Shown here one piece after another: positions 30,387 through 39,439 of a DNA stretch of 64,000 bases (the stretch's first letter is position 1; every line of letters begins with the position of its first letter). Source of the DNA: Trebonia sp963811335 (lineage in GTDB: Bacteria; Actinomycetota; Actinomycetes; Streptosporangiales; Streptosporangiaceae); the NCBI GenBank assembly GCA_963811335.1, contig CAWERB010000031.1:248001-312000 (forward strand). The letters run 5' to 3'. A program made the position numbers and the translations under genes. The notes beneath the pieces were generated by a model. It did not search any database. It was given only the letters and a program-made list of their open reading frames with translations, and had not been told where the DNA came from.

Positions 30387-30431
30387 TGCCGTCACATGCT
30401 CTGCCGTCACATGCTCTGCCGTCACATACAG
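30387..30431. repeat. 15-bp tandem repeat upstream of ispH
   Basis: TGCCGTCACATGCTC is present twice (30387-30416) followed by a third copy with three changes at its end (30417-30431). It ends 45 bp before the ispH start, in the gap between divergent genes. Confidence 0.85.
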
Positions 30432-30475
30432 GGCGTTGGCATTCGGGGCCGACAGCCTCGCCTACCATGGGAGGT

Positions 30476-31417
30476 ATGTCTGAGACCCACCGCCGGGTCC
30501 TGCTGGCGAAGCCTCGTGGCTACTGCGCTGGGGTCGACCGGGCCGTGCAAGCCGTCGAGATCGCCCTCGGCAGGTTCGGCGCGCCGGTATACGTGCGCAA
30601 GCAGATCGTGCACAACACCCACGTAGTGAGCGAGCTGGAGAAGCGGGGCGCCATCTTCGTCGAGGAAACCGACGAGGTGCCGGAGGGCAGCGTCGTCGTG
30701 TTCTCCGCGCACGGCATCGCGCCCGTGGTCCGCGAGGAGGCCGTGCGGCGGCGGCTGACCGCCATCGACGCCACCTGCCCGCTCGTCACCAAGGTGCATA
30801 ACGAGGCGAGGCGGTTCGCCGCCGGCGACTACGACATCCTGCTGATCGGTCATGAGGGGCACGAGGAGGTCGTCGGCACGACCGGCGAGGCGCCCGCGAG
30901 CATCCACCTGGTCGACGGGCCCGAGGGCGTGGCGGGCGTTCAGGTGCGCGACCCGGCCAAGGTCGTGTGGCTCTCCCAGACCACGCTGTCCGTCGATGAG
31001 ACGGTCACCACCGTGAGCGCGCTCAAGGACCGCTTCCCGCAGCTCATCGATCCGCCGAGCGACGACATCTGCTACGCCACGCAGAACAGGCAGGCCGCGG
31101 TCAAGGTGATCGCGCCCCAGTGCGACCTGGTGATCGTGGTGGGTTCGGCGAACTCCTCCAACTCAGTGCGCCTCGTCGAGGTGGCCAAGGAGGCGGGGGC
31201 GCGGGCCGCCTACCTGGTCGACGACGCGGGCGAGGTCGACGAGGGCTGGCTGGCTGGCGCGGCCACCGTCGGGGTGACCAGCGGGGCTTCGGTGCCGGAG
31301 GAACTGGTCGCCGGCGTGCTCGGCAAGCTCGCCGCGTTCGGCTTCGAGGACGTGGAAGAGGTCGAGGCGGTCAAGGAGCGGATGTCCTTCCAGCTACCGC
31401 GCGAGCTGCGGAAATAG
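30476..31417 (+). CDS. ispH: 4-Hydroxy-3-methylbut-2-enyl diphosphate reductase
   Basis: The last enzyme of the MEP isoprenoid pathway, a [4Fe-4S] protein that yields IPP and DMAPP. The 313 residues contain the three cluster cysteines: Cys17 (RGYCAGVDRAV), Cys101 (DATCPLV) and Cys199 (DDICYATQNRQ). Substrate-binding motifs VHNTHV, SAHG and GHEGHEEV are intact. I chose ATG 30476, although GGGAGG is only one base away; ATG 30467 is the alternative. It converges with rmuC, one base between the stops. Confidence 0.95.
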   Translation: MSETHRRVLLAKPRGYCAGVDRAVQAVEIALGRFGAPVYVRKQIVHNTHVVSELEKRGAIFVEETDEVPEGSVVVFSAHGIAPVVREEAVRRRLTAIDATCPLVTKVHNEARRFAAGDYDILLIGHEGHEEVVGTTGEAPASIHLVDGPEGVAGVQVRDPAKVVWLSQTTLSVDETVTTVSALKDRFPQLIDPPSDDICYATQNRQAAVKVIAPQCDLVIVVGSANSSNSVRLVEVAKEAGARAAYLVDDAGEVDEGWLAGAATVGVTSGASVPEELVAGVLGKLAAFGFEDVEEVEAVKERMSFQLPRELRK

Positions 31418-31418
31418 C

Positions 31419-32585
31419 TTAGGGGAGTAGCTCACGCTCCAGGTCACCGCCGGACCGGTCACCGCCGACGAACTCGGGCGCGGAGAGGGGTCGCGCCGTG
31501 TCCGCGATGGCTTCCGGCGCCGGAAGCTCGCCGTCCACCACGCCGAGCGCGGCCAGCTTGCGCGCGCTGACCAGCACCCGGCTCTCCAGCGTGCCGACCG
31601 CCTGGTTGTAGGACCCGACCGCGGACGTCAGCGACCGGCCGACGCGCTCCAGGTGCCTGCCGAGCCCGGCCAGCCGGTCGTACAGCTCCCGGCCGAGGTC
31701 GAACACCGCCCTGGCGTTCTCGGACAGCGCCTGCTGCTGCCAGGCGTACTGGACCGTGCGCAGCATCGAGACCAGCGTGGTCGGCGTGGCGATGTGGACC
31801 CGGCGGGACAGCGCGTGCTCGAGCAGGCCGGGGTCGTGCTCAAGCGCGGGAGCGAGGAACGCCTCGCCAGGGATGAACATCACCACGAACTCCGGCGTTT
31901 GCGGCAGCGCCGTCCAGTACGCCTTGGAGCTGAGCTGCTCCACGTGCGCGCGCAGGTGCCTGGCGTGCGCGGCGAGGCGCGCCTCGCGGTTGTCATCGTC
32001 AGCGGTGGCGGCGGCTTCCAGGTAGGCGGCGAGCGACACTTTCGAGTCGACGACCACGTTCTTGCCGCCGGCCAGCCGGACCACCATGTCCGGCCGCTGC
32101 CCGCCCTCGGTGATCACCTGCTCGTCGAAGTCAACGTGCGCCGCCATGCCCGCGAGCTCGACCACCCGGCGCAGCTGCAGCTCGCCCCACCGGCCGCGGG
32201 CCTCGGGCCGCCGCAGCGCGCTCACCAGCGCCTGCGTCTGCTCGCGTAGCTGCTCCGCGCCGCGCCTTGTGAACTCGACCTGCTGTGCAAGCTCGGCGTG
32301 CAACCTGGTCCGCGCGAGGTCGGAGTCGCGCAGCTGCTGCTCGACGCGGGCCAGGGTCTCGCGCATGGGGGCGACAAGCGACTCCACGTCGAAGCGCTGG
32401 GCCAGCTGCCCGTCGGCGAGCGCGGCCTTCTCCGCGGACTGGCGCTCGAGCAGCGCGGCGCGCTCCTGGGCCGCGCGGGCTCGCTCCGCCGCGGTCGCGG
32501 CGGCGGTGCCGAGCCGGTTGCGGGCGAGCAGGTAGCCGATCGCGACGCCGATCGCGATCCCGGCAAGCAGGGCGAAGACGGTCAT
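31419..32585 (-). CDS. rmuC: DNA recombination protein RmuC
   Basis: 388 residues: an N-terminal transmembrane helix (VFALLAGIAIGVAIGYLLA), a coiled coil (residues 30-100) and the RmuC domain with RGRWGELQLRRVVELAGM, VVDSKVSLAAYLEA, EFVVMFIPGEAFLA and TPTTLVSMLRTV. RmuC limits inversions and rearrangements at repeats and has a nuclease-like fold. The start is ATG 32585; the longer open frame upstream is antisense to the ABC gene. Confidence 0.94.
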   Translation of the reverse strand: MTVFALLAGIAIGVAIGYLLARNRLGTAAATAAERARAAQERAALLERQSAEKAALADGQLAQRFDVESLVAPMRETLARVEQQLRDSDLARTRLHAELAQQVEFTRRGAEQLREQTQALVSALRRPEARGRWGELQLRRVVELAGMAAHVDFDEQVITEGGQRPDMVVRLAGGKNVVVDSKVSLAAYLEAAATADDDNREARLAAHARHLRAHVEQLSSKAYWTALPQTPEFVVMFIPGEAFLAPALEHDPGLLEHALSRRVHIATPTTLVSMLRTVQYAWQQQALSENARAVFDLGRELYDRLAGLGRHLERVGRSLTSAVGSYNQAVGTLESRVLVSARKLAALGVVDGELPAPEAIADTARPLSAPEFVGGDRSGGDLERELLP

Positions 32586-32657
32586 GCTCCCAGTATCCGC
32601 AGGCCACCGACAACCCCGCTTGGCGACACGCGCGTCAGGGCAGAGACAATAGGGATC

Positions 32658-34118
32658 GTGCAGGCGGCCATCGAGGCGCGTGCGGTCAGCCACCGCACGC
32701 GCGCAGGGGAAGTTGCGGTCCGTGATATCTCGTTCACTGTTGGTCACGGCGAGCTGGTGGCGATCGCCGGCGGCCGGGGATCGGGCAAGACGACGCTGCT
32801 CAACGCGATGTCCGGGCTGCGGCCACCGACCTCGGGCACGATCGTCAGGGCCGCAGGCCGGCAGGCCGGCTACGTCCCCGAGGGTGACACGCTGCACGCC
32901 GTGCTTCCGCTGGTCAGGGCACTCCGCTACACCGCCGAGCTGCGTCCGGTCCGTGCCGTCGCCTCCCCCGGAGTGCCAGCGGGCAGCGCACCGGGCAGCA
33001 GCCTGCCGGAGGACGGCTACCCCGCGGCGGTGGCGGAGGCACTCGACCTGGCCGGCCTGACGGCGCTTGGGCTTAGGCCGGTCGGCGCTCTCACTCCAGA
33101 TGAACGCAAGCGCGCGGTTATCGCCGCCGAACTGCTGTCCCGGCCTGCACAGCTCTTCCTCGAAGAGCCCACCGTGGAACTTGACCCGGCGCAGGGCGCC
33201 GAGGTGCTGCGCTTGCTGCGCCGCCTCGCCGACGGCGGCATTACCGTGGTGCTCGCCACGAGCAGCCCGCTCGACGCCGCCCGCTGCGACAAGGTGGCCG
33301 TCCTGGCCGCCGGCGGGCACCTGGCGTTCTACGGGACGCCGGCGGGGGCACTCGGCTACTTCGGCGCGGACAGCCTCGAAGAGATCTTCGAGCGGCTGGC
33401 CGGCCTCGGCGACCCGGCCACGGCATGGTCGCGCCGCTTCTTCCAGTTCTCCGGAACGAGGGATGGTTTCACCGCACCGCCCACCACTCCGCGCTCCTCC
33501 GGGCCGGCCTTCCTGCTGCCAGACGCGGCGGGGCCGCATTCGGCGGGCCGGGTCAGCGCCGGGCTGGCCGGCACCCCGGCCGTCATCGATGAGGAGCAGC
33601 CTGCGAGCGCGGTGAGCCCGGACCCCGCGCTACCGCCCGACGCGAGGGCCGCCGCGGTCCGTCAGTGGGCGGTGCTGACCAAGCGGAACGCCGAGGTGCT
33701 CGCCCGTGACCGGCGCATGCAGGCAGTGCTTGCGGGCACCCCGGCGGCGCTACTGTTCGTGTTCTGCGTGCTGCTCGGGTGCGGCGCGCTCGACGGTCGT
33801 GGCGCGGTGACGCTGGCCTGGGCGGTGCTTGGCGGGCTTGTCGCCGGCCTGGCGTACCAGTTGCCCGTGCGCGGCGCCGAGGCCGGCATCCTGCGCCGCG
33901 AGCGCTTCGCCGGCCTGAGCACTGGCGCGTTCGTCCTTGCCAAGGTCACGGTGCTGCTTCCGTTGCTTGCACTCGCCGACGTGCTCATCCTGGCGGTCCC
34001 CGCCATCGATGACCATCTGGCGGCCGGATTCGGCCCCGCGTACCTCGCCGTGCTGCTGTCCTCGCTCGTCGGACTTGCCGTCGCGCTCGCGGTGCCCGTC
34101 GCCGCGGCCCGCCGGTGA
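32658..34118 (+). CDS. ABCG-like ATPase-permease fusion with degenerate motifs
   Basis: 486 residues from GTG 32658. The N-terminal ATPase domain has Walker A GGRGSGKTT. The signature is LTPDERKRAVIAAELL in place of (L/V)SGGE, and Walker B reads LFLEEPTVELDP with Glu where Asp is normal. A Pro/Ala-rich linker follows (residues 270-340), then a short ABC-2-type membrane part with four to five hydrophobic segments, ending at 34118. White/ABCG-type fusions are normally larger, so the protein may be shortened. The changed motifs suggest weak ATP turnover. Substrate unknown. Confidence 0.78.
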   Translation: MQAAIEARAVSHRTRAGEVAVRDISFTVGHGELVAIAGGRGSGKTTLLNAMSGLRPPTSGTIVRAAGRQAGYVPEGDTLHAVLPLVRALRYTAELRPVRAVASPGVPAGSAPGSSLPEDGYPAAVAEALDLAGLTALGLRPVGALTPDERKRAVIAAELLSRPAQLFLEEPTVELDPAQGAEVLRLLRRLADGGITVVLATSSPLDAARCDKVAVLAAGGHLAFYGTPAGALGYFGADSLEEIFERLAGLGDPATAWSRRFFQFSGTRDGFTAPPTTPRSSGPAFLLPDAAGPHSAGRVSAGLAGTPAVIDEEQPASAVSPDPALPPDARAAAVRQWAVLTKRNAEVLARDRRMQAVLAGTPAALLFVFCVLLGCGALDGRGAVTLAWAVLGGLVAGLAYQLPVRGAEAGILRRERFAGLSTGAFVLAKVTVLLPLLALADVLILAVPAIDDHLAAGFGPAYLAVLLSSLVGLAVALAVPVAAARR

Positions 34119-34149
34119 TCATCAGCCCGCTGAATCCTGCTTCGCGGGC

Positions 34150-34801
34150 GGATGGTTGTGGCAACGGTCCGGCTATAGCAGGACACGCCCGTACCCTCAC
34201 CCGCCGCCTCACGATCGAAGCTACCGGCAACGCCTGATCAGCCCGGGAATCTCGTTACCCGATGCCGCCGGGTACGACGACGGGCACCGGCAACAGCCCG
34301 GGCAGCACGAGATTTCATGATCGCGGTACTTCTGCACACTCATAAGGCGCAAAAGTTCCCGCGGAAGCAAAAGTTACCGTGATCATGAGGCGGGCCGGCT
34401 GCGCCGCCGGGCGCCCGCGCGGGCCGGCGGAAGCGCCCGTGACCGCCATCTGAGGCGCCCCCGGGCAGCCGCAACCGCCCGCGCGCAGGTCGCGGGCGGG
34501 ACGCTCAGCCCGGCCGGGCGGCGCCCGGTGGCGGCAGCGCCTCCGGCCTCGCCCGCCGTCACAGCGGCCGCCGGGGAACCGGTCACGGCCCGCCGCGGCC
34601 GGGACCGGCCGTCATGCCTGGCGCAGGCCGCGTCATGGAGCCTTTCACCGGGGCTGCGCCCGGCCCGTAGCCGGCCGGGCGGCCATCGCGGTACCGCGCC
34701 GCCCGGGACGGATACCAGGACGCCGCCGCACCCGCCCCGGCCGGCAACGACACGGGGCAATGCCGCAGCCCCCTATAGCCGGCTCGTTGCCACAACCATC
34801 C
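34150..34801. mobile_element. Segment bounded by 29-bp inverted repeats, MITE-like
   Basis: The 29-bp end at 34150-34178 (starts GGATGGTTGTGGCAACG, ends CCGGCTATAG) recurs inverted at 34773-34801 with two mismatches. The 652-bp segment fills the gap between the ABCG-like gene and the aminotransferase gene. It holds no convincing gene; its right half is extremely GC-rich. I see no clear target-site duplication. It could be a non-autonomous mobile element or a large structured intergenic repeat. Confidence 0.55.
34315..34388. repeat. Imperfect inverted repeat inside the 34150-34801 segment
   Basis: TCATGATCGCGGTACTT (34315-34331) pairs with AAGTTACCGTGATCATGA (34371-34388), with one bulge and one mismatch. 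Between them GCAAAAGTT occurs twice. Just outside, AATCTCGT (34248-34255) and ACGAGATT (34307-34314) form another perfect 8-bp pair. Confidence 0.75.
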
Positions 34802-34853
34802 CCGCCCGGCGCCGCCTGGCCTGGTCCCTGAGCGTGGCAAATTCAGTCGGCCG

Positions 34854-36290
34854 CTAACAGCCGTGCCGGGCGGCGAGCCCGGCGAGGTCGGGGTAGCGGT
34901 CGCGGTAGGTGCGCTCGGCGAAGTCGAGGAAGGCCTCCACGTCCTCGACGGACGAGGCGAGTCCGAGGGACACCCGGACCGCGCCGCCGCTCGCCATGCC
35001 GACCAGCGACAGGTAGTCCTCGATCGGCGCCTCGCCCGCCGAGGAGCGAAGCAGCAGCCGTCGTGCCCTGGCGAGGTCGCGGCGGCGCAGCCCGAACGCG
35101 GCCTCGCCCGCTCCCGGGTTGCAGAAGCACCCGGTGCGCAGCGAGATCCCCGCCGCGCTCGCGTCCCGCGACACGGCGCGCTCGTCGATGATCCCGCCGC
35201 CCGGGTCGAGGAAGTTCAAGGCCACGGTGCCGCCGCGGGACATCTTGTCGCGCGGGCCGTAGACCAGCGCCATCGGCGCGCCCGAGCTGTGCCGCAGCCG
35301 CGCGAGGGACTCGAGCAGCCATGCCGTGAGCATGGCGACCCGCTCGGTGACCAGGTCGATGCCGATTCCCGATATCCAGTCAAGCCCGACCACCACGTCC
35401 GGGATCGACAGGTAGTTCACCGTGCCGTCCTCGAACCCGGCCTCGTCGCCGAGCAGCTCGTGCCAGCGCCCGGCGACACTGACACCGCGGATCGTCCCGC
35501 CGGAGAACCATGGCCGCCGCAGCCGCTCAAGCGCGTCACGCCGGGCAAGCAGGCAGCCCACCCCGGTCGGGAAGCCGAACATCTTGTACCAGCTCAGCGC
35601 CACGAACTCGGGCCGTACCGCGGACAAGTCGAGCCGGCTCGTCGGCACGAAGGCAGCCGCGTCGAGCAGCACGTCGTACCCCGCCGCCTGCGCGCGGGCC
35701 ACCCAGGACAGCGGATGACGGACGCCGCTGAAGTTGGACTGGGCCGGGTAGGCGAGCAGCCCGGGGCGCGACCCGTGCCCGCGGCCGATCGCGCGGAGCA
35801 GGGCGTGCTCACTGATCCGCAGGTCGGAACCGTTCATCCCGACGTACGCCACGCGCGCCCCGCCCTTGGCGGCGTACTCCCGCAGGCCGTTGACCGAGTT
35901 GTGGTTGTCTGCGGTGAGGATCAGCCTGCTGCGCCTGCCGAACGGGTAGGACTCGCCGACCAGGTGACAGGCGCCCGTGGCGTTCGGCGTGAAGATCACC
36001 GCGTACTCCTCGGCGCTGGCGTTGAAGTAGCGGAGTACGGCGGCCCTGGTCTGCTCCACGAGGGACGTAGACGCGGTCGATGTCGGGTTCTCCGAGTGCG
36101 GGTTGCCGTACACGCCGTGGCCCAGCCGGCTGGCGTGCGCCCGCAGTTGCGACCGCGCGGGCAGCCCGGCCCCTGTGTAGTCGAGATAGACGTGCCCGCC
36201 CTCGTCCAGGTACCCGTACTCAGTGGCCCGCAGCTCATCTACCCGTGCCGTCGCCGCGTAGCCCGGATACGCAGCGTGAAAGTCGCCCAT
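34854..36290 (-). CDS. Class V aminotransferase (cysteine desulfurase-like)
   Basis: A PLP enzyme of 478 residues. Motifs: YLDYTGAGLP near the N-terminus, TPNATGACH, DNHNSVNGLREYA, LLDAAAFVPTSRLDLS (PLP Asp), and ALSWYKMFGFPTGVGCLL with the Schiff-base Lys. The C-terminal RTGCFCNPGAGE supplies a Cys like that of molybdenum-cofactor sulfurases. This places it near MOCOS/SufS-like enzymes, but no MOSC domain follows. The start is ATG 36290 with GGGGGAG four bases upstream. There is no neighbouring operon partner. Confidence 0.85.
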   Translation of the reverse strand: MGDFHAAYPGYAATARVDELRATEYGYLDEGGHVYLDYTGAGLPARSQLRAHASRLGHGVYGNPHSENPTSTASTSLVEQTRAAVLRYFNASAEEYAVIFTPNATGACHLVGESYPFGRRSRLILTADNHNSVNGLREYAAKGGARVAYVGMNGSDLRISEHALLRAIGRGHGSRPGLLAYPAQSNFSGVRHPLSWVARAQAAGYDVLLDAAAFVPTSRLDLSAVRPEFVALSWYKMFGFPTGVGCLLARRDALERLRRPWFSGGTIRGVSVAGRWHELLGDEAGFEDGTVNYLSIPDVVVGLDWISGIGIDLVTERVAMLTAWLLESLARLRHSSGAPMALVYGPRDKMSRGGTVALNFLDPGGGIIDERAVSRDASAAGISLRTGCFCNPGAGEAAFGLRRRDLARARRLLLRSSAGEAPIEDYLSLVGMASGGAVRVSLGLASSVEDVEAFLDFAERTYRDRYPDLAGLAARHGC

Positions 36291-36595
36291 AGTGCTCCCC
36301 CGATTACTACCTACCAGCGTACGACCTGCGGGAACCGTCGCCGCAGGCCCGGTGTGCCGCTGTCCAGATTCGACCATCGACCGAGTGAATGTCGCTTTTG
36401 CTGCGATTAACTGAGGTCAGAGTCGCGAGATGTTTCCCCGAACAAGAGTTACGGAGCGTGGCCATCGCGGCAAGAAGCCGCGCGGTACCGCTGGCGGCTG
36501 CCAGCGAAACAGGAACGCGTCAGAGTGCCGCGTGAGCTGCACCGCTGGAGTCGCTGGCACCAAGGCCAGGAAGGATGCCAATAGACTCGCAGTTC

Positions 36596-37687
36596 GTGAG
36601 CCTGTCTATCGGAATCGTCGGCCTGCCCAACGTCGGCAAGTCCACCCTGTTCAACGCGCTGACCAAGGCGGGGGCCCTCGCCGCGAACTACCCGTTCGCC
36701 ACGATCGAGCCAAACGTCGGCGTGGTCGGCGTGCCCGACCCGCGGCTGGCCGCGCTGGCGAAGCTGTACAGCTCGGCCCGGATAGTGCCGGCGTCGGTGC
36801 GGTTCACCGATATCGCCGGGCTGGTGAAGGGCGCCTCGCAGGGACAGGGCCTGGGTAACCAGTTCCTCGGGCACATCCGCGAGACGGACGCGATCTGCCA
36901 GGTGGTCCGGGTATTCCGCGACCCGGACGTGACCCGGGTGGAAGGGTCGTCCGAGCCGGAGGGCGACATCGAGACGGTGGTCACCGAGCTGATCCTCGCC
37001 GACCTGCAGACGCTGGAGAAGGCCGCGCCCCGGCTGGCCAAGGAGACCAAGTTCTCCAAGGACCCGGAGAAGCTCGAGACGGCAGCGGCGGCCCAGGCCG
37101 CGGTGGCGGTGCTCGACACGGGCAAGACGCTGTTCGCCGGGGCGGCGGACGCCGGGATCTCGCTGGCCGCGCTGCGTGAGTTGCACTTGATGACGGCCAA
37201 GCCGTTCCTCTACGTGTTCAACATGGACGTGGGAGAAGTGGCGGACGAGGGGCTCAGGAAGCAGCTCGCCGACCTGGTGGCGCCGGCCGAGGCGATCTTC
37301 CTCGACGCGAAGACCGAGGCCGACCTGGCGGAGCTTTCCGACGAAGAGGCGGCCGAGCTGCTTGCCGAAGCGGGCCTCGGCGAGCCAGGCCTCGCCCAGC
37401 TCGCCAAGGCGGGCTTCCGCGCCCTCGGCATGCAGACCTTCCTGACCGCGGGCCCCAAGGAGACCCGCGCCTGGGAGATCCCGATCGGGGCGACCGCCCC
37501 GGAGGCGGCCGGCGTGATCCATACCGATTTTCAAAAGGGCTTCATCAAGGCCGAGATCGTCTCCTACGACGACCTGATCGCGGCGGGCTCCGTCGCGGCG
37601 GCCCGGTCGGCCGGCAAGGCACGCGTCGAGGGCAAGGACTACGTCATGCGCGACGGCGACGTGGTGGAGTTCCGCTTCAACGTCTAA
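36596..37687 (+). CDS. ychF: Redox-regulated ATPase YchF
   Basis: An Obg-related P-loop NTPase that prefers ATP and binds ribosomes. About 363 residues from GTG 36596 (VSLSIGIVGLPNVGKST), where homology begins; ATG 36575 adds seven residues. G motifs: GLPNVGKST, FTDIAGLVKGAS and NMDVGE (in place of NKxD, as in the ATP-preferring group). The C-terminal TGS-like part ends KDYVMRDGDVVEFRFNV, a family hallmark. Confidence 0.95.
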   Translation: MSLSIGIVGLPNVGKSTLFNALTKAGALAANYPFATIEPNVGVVGVPDPRLAALAKLYSSARIVPASVRFTDIAGLVKGASQGQGLGNQFLGHIRETDAICQVVRVFRDPDVTRVEGSSEPEGDIETVVTELILADLQTLEKAAPRLAKETKFSKDPEKLETAAAAQAAVAVLDTGKTLFAGAADAGISLAALRELHLMTAKPFLYVFNMDVGEVADEGLRKQLADLVAPAEAIFLDAKTEADLAELSDEEAAELLAEAGLGEPGLAQLAKAGFRALGMQTFLTAGPKETRAWEIPIGATAPEAAGVIHTDFQKGFIKAEIVSYDDLIAAGSVAAARSAGKARVEGKDYVMRDGDVVEFRFNV

Positions 37688-37862
37688 CCAGTGCGGAGTG
37701 GTAACCCCGCTGTGGTGCCAGGCCCCGCCGCGGGTTTGAAAAGTGTTAATTGTGCGTTCCCGGGTTATGTGGGTCGCGGCTACTGTAGGCATGTTTGGTT
37801 ACAAGGCGAATTCCGTTTAGCTCCAGCCACATCTCGTCGCGGACAGTCATGTCAGGAACCTC

Positions 37863-39206
37863 ATGAGCAGCAAGTCTCGCAGGTGTCGGGCTAGCGTTGC
37901 GGTTGGCGCGGCGCTGCTGGGCGGCCTTGGCGTCACGCTAGTCACTTCCGGGTGTAGTTCCGGGCACGCGGGCGCTGAGTCGATGACCGCCGCGACTCGC
38001 CACCCTTACGGCTCGGCCTCGGCGACCGCAGCTGACCCGAGCAACCAGCAGGATGGTGCCGGCGCCGCACTAGGGCAGCCCTCGCCTTCGTCATTGCCGG
38101 GTTCCGGGTCGCCGTCGTCCTCGCCTGCCTCCGCGTCCTCGCCTGCCTCCGCGTCGCCGTCCGACTCCTCGCCGCCGCTCTCTGATTCTCCGTTTCCGAC
38201 TTTCTCCGCGTTTCCTACTTTCTCCGCGTTTCCGACTTTCCCTACGTCTCCGACTCTCCCCGCGTTGCCGTCGCCCCCTGGCTTGATCGGGTTCGCAGCG
38301 CCGGAGCTGCTCGGTAGTGACTCGAGTGGTCAGGCGCAGCAGCTGCAGCAGATGAAGTCGATGGGAATGAATACCGTCCGGGTCGACGCGAACTGGTCCG
38401 GCGGGGAACCCAGCCAGGGGAGCTTTCAACTGGAGCACCCTGGACACCATCATGGCCTCAGTCCACCAGGCTGGCATGACCGCCGACCTGATCATCGACG
38501 GGTGCCCGCCCTGGGCCGCGGCCGCCGGCGCGACCGGCCAGTTCGCCCAGCCAGCCAGCCCCTCCCAGTTCGGCGCCTGGGCCGGCGCCGTCGCCGCCCG
38601 GTACGGCTCCATGGGAGCCGATTACTTCGAGATCTGGAACGAGCCCAACATCCCGCAATTCTGGTCCCCCGCCCCGAACCCGGCCGCCTATACCGCCGAC
38701 CTGGTCGCCGCCTACGCCGCGATCAAGGCAGCCGACCCGTCCTCGCTGGTGATATCGGCCGCCGAGCCCCCGCCGCCAACACCTCCAGCAGCATCGATCC
38801 GGTCACGTTCCTCGGGGATATCTACGCCGACGGCGCCGAGGGCAGCTTCGACGCGGTCGGCGACCACCCGTACACCTTCCCGGCCGACCCCGGCACCGAC
38901 TCCCAGGGCGCCTGGGGCGAGATGGACCAGACGAGCCCGTCGCTGCGCAGCCTCATGGTCGCTCACGGCGACGGCGCCAAGAAGATCTGGATCACCGAGT
39001 TCGGCGCCCCCACCGGCGATGTCACCGCAGCCCAGCAGACCACCGAGCTCACCCAGGCCATCACCGCCGCCCGGAACACCAGCTGGATCGGGGCCTTCTA
39101 CATCTACACCTGGAGCGACCAGTTCGGCGGAGCCGGCTTCGGCCTGCTCGACTCCAACGGCAACCCCAAGCCCGCCTACACCGCCGTGGCCGCCCTGGCC
39201 TCCTGA
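37863..39206 (+). CDS. Glycoside hydrolase lipoprotein 1 (two frameshifts)
   Basis: An exported lipoprotein: residues 10-31 are hydrophobic and end in the lipobox-like VTSGC. A long Ser/Pro-rich linker with a repeated FPTFSAFPTF stretch follows, then a TIM-barrel domain of clan GH-A: LIGFAAPELL, MNTVRVDANW, YFEIWNEPN (acid/base Glu) and IWITEFGAPTG (nucleophile Glu). Two indels break the barrel, near 38425 (AGCTTTCAAC) and near 38765; the paralogue at 39440 reads through both places. Substrate unknown. The upstream 120 bp resemble those of the paralogue, so promoter and gene were duplicated together. Confidence 0.82.
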   Translation: MSSKSRRCRASVAVGAALLGGLGVTLVTSGCSSGHAGAESMTAATRHPYGSASATAADPSNQQDGAGAALGQPSPSSLPGSGSPSSSPASASSPASASPSDSSPPLSDSPFPTFSAFPTFSAFPTFPTSPTLPALPSPPGLIGFAAPELLGSDSSGQAQQLQQMKSMGMNTVRVDANWSGGEPSQGSFQLEHPGHHHGLSPPGWHDRRPDHRRVPALGRGRRRDRPVRPASQPLPVRRLGRRRRRPVRLHGSRLLRDLERAQHPAILVPRPEPGRLYRRPGRRLRRDQGSRPVLAGDIGRRAPAANTSSSIDPVTFLGDIYADGAEGSFDAVGDHPYTFPADPGTDSQGAWGEMDQTSPSLRSLMVAHGDGAKKIWITEFGAPTGDVTAAQQTTELTQAITAARNTSWIGAFYIYTWSDQFGGAGFGLLDSNGNPKPAYTAVAALAS

Positions 39207-39439
39207 CCGCCGACCCGGCGCTGACCCGAGCCGGTCCGATGTCATTTTCATCGACAAGGGAATCCGATGGAGCTCAGGTTCAACGTCTGAGCAAATACAG
39301 AGCTTCCAAGCCCCGGGTCCGCCTGCGGCGTCTGGGTTTTACAGGTACTAATTGTGTGTTCTCGGGTCATGCGCGGCGCGGTTACTGGAGGCATGTGTCC
39401 CAGCCGCATCTCGTCGCGAAAAGCTATGTCAGGAAGGTC

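Noticed and set aside
32586..33539. Long minus-strand extension of rmuC
   Set aside because: It is antisense to the ABC fusion gene; RmuC starts with its membrane helix at 32585.
34383..34760. 125-codon minus-strand frame in the 34150-34801 segment
   Set aside because: Arg/Gly/Pro-rich product of extremely GC-rich DNA without domain or ribosome site.
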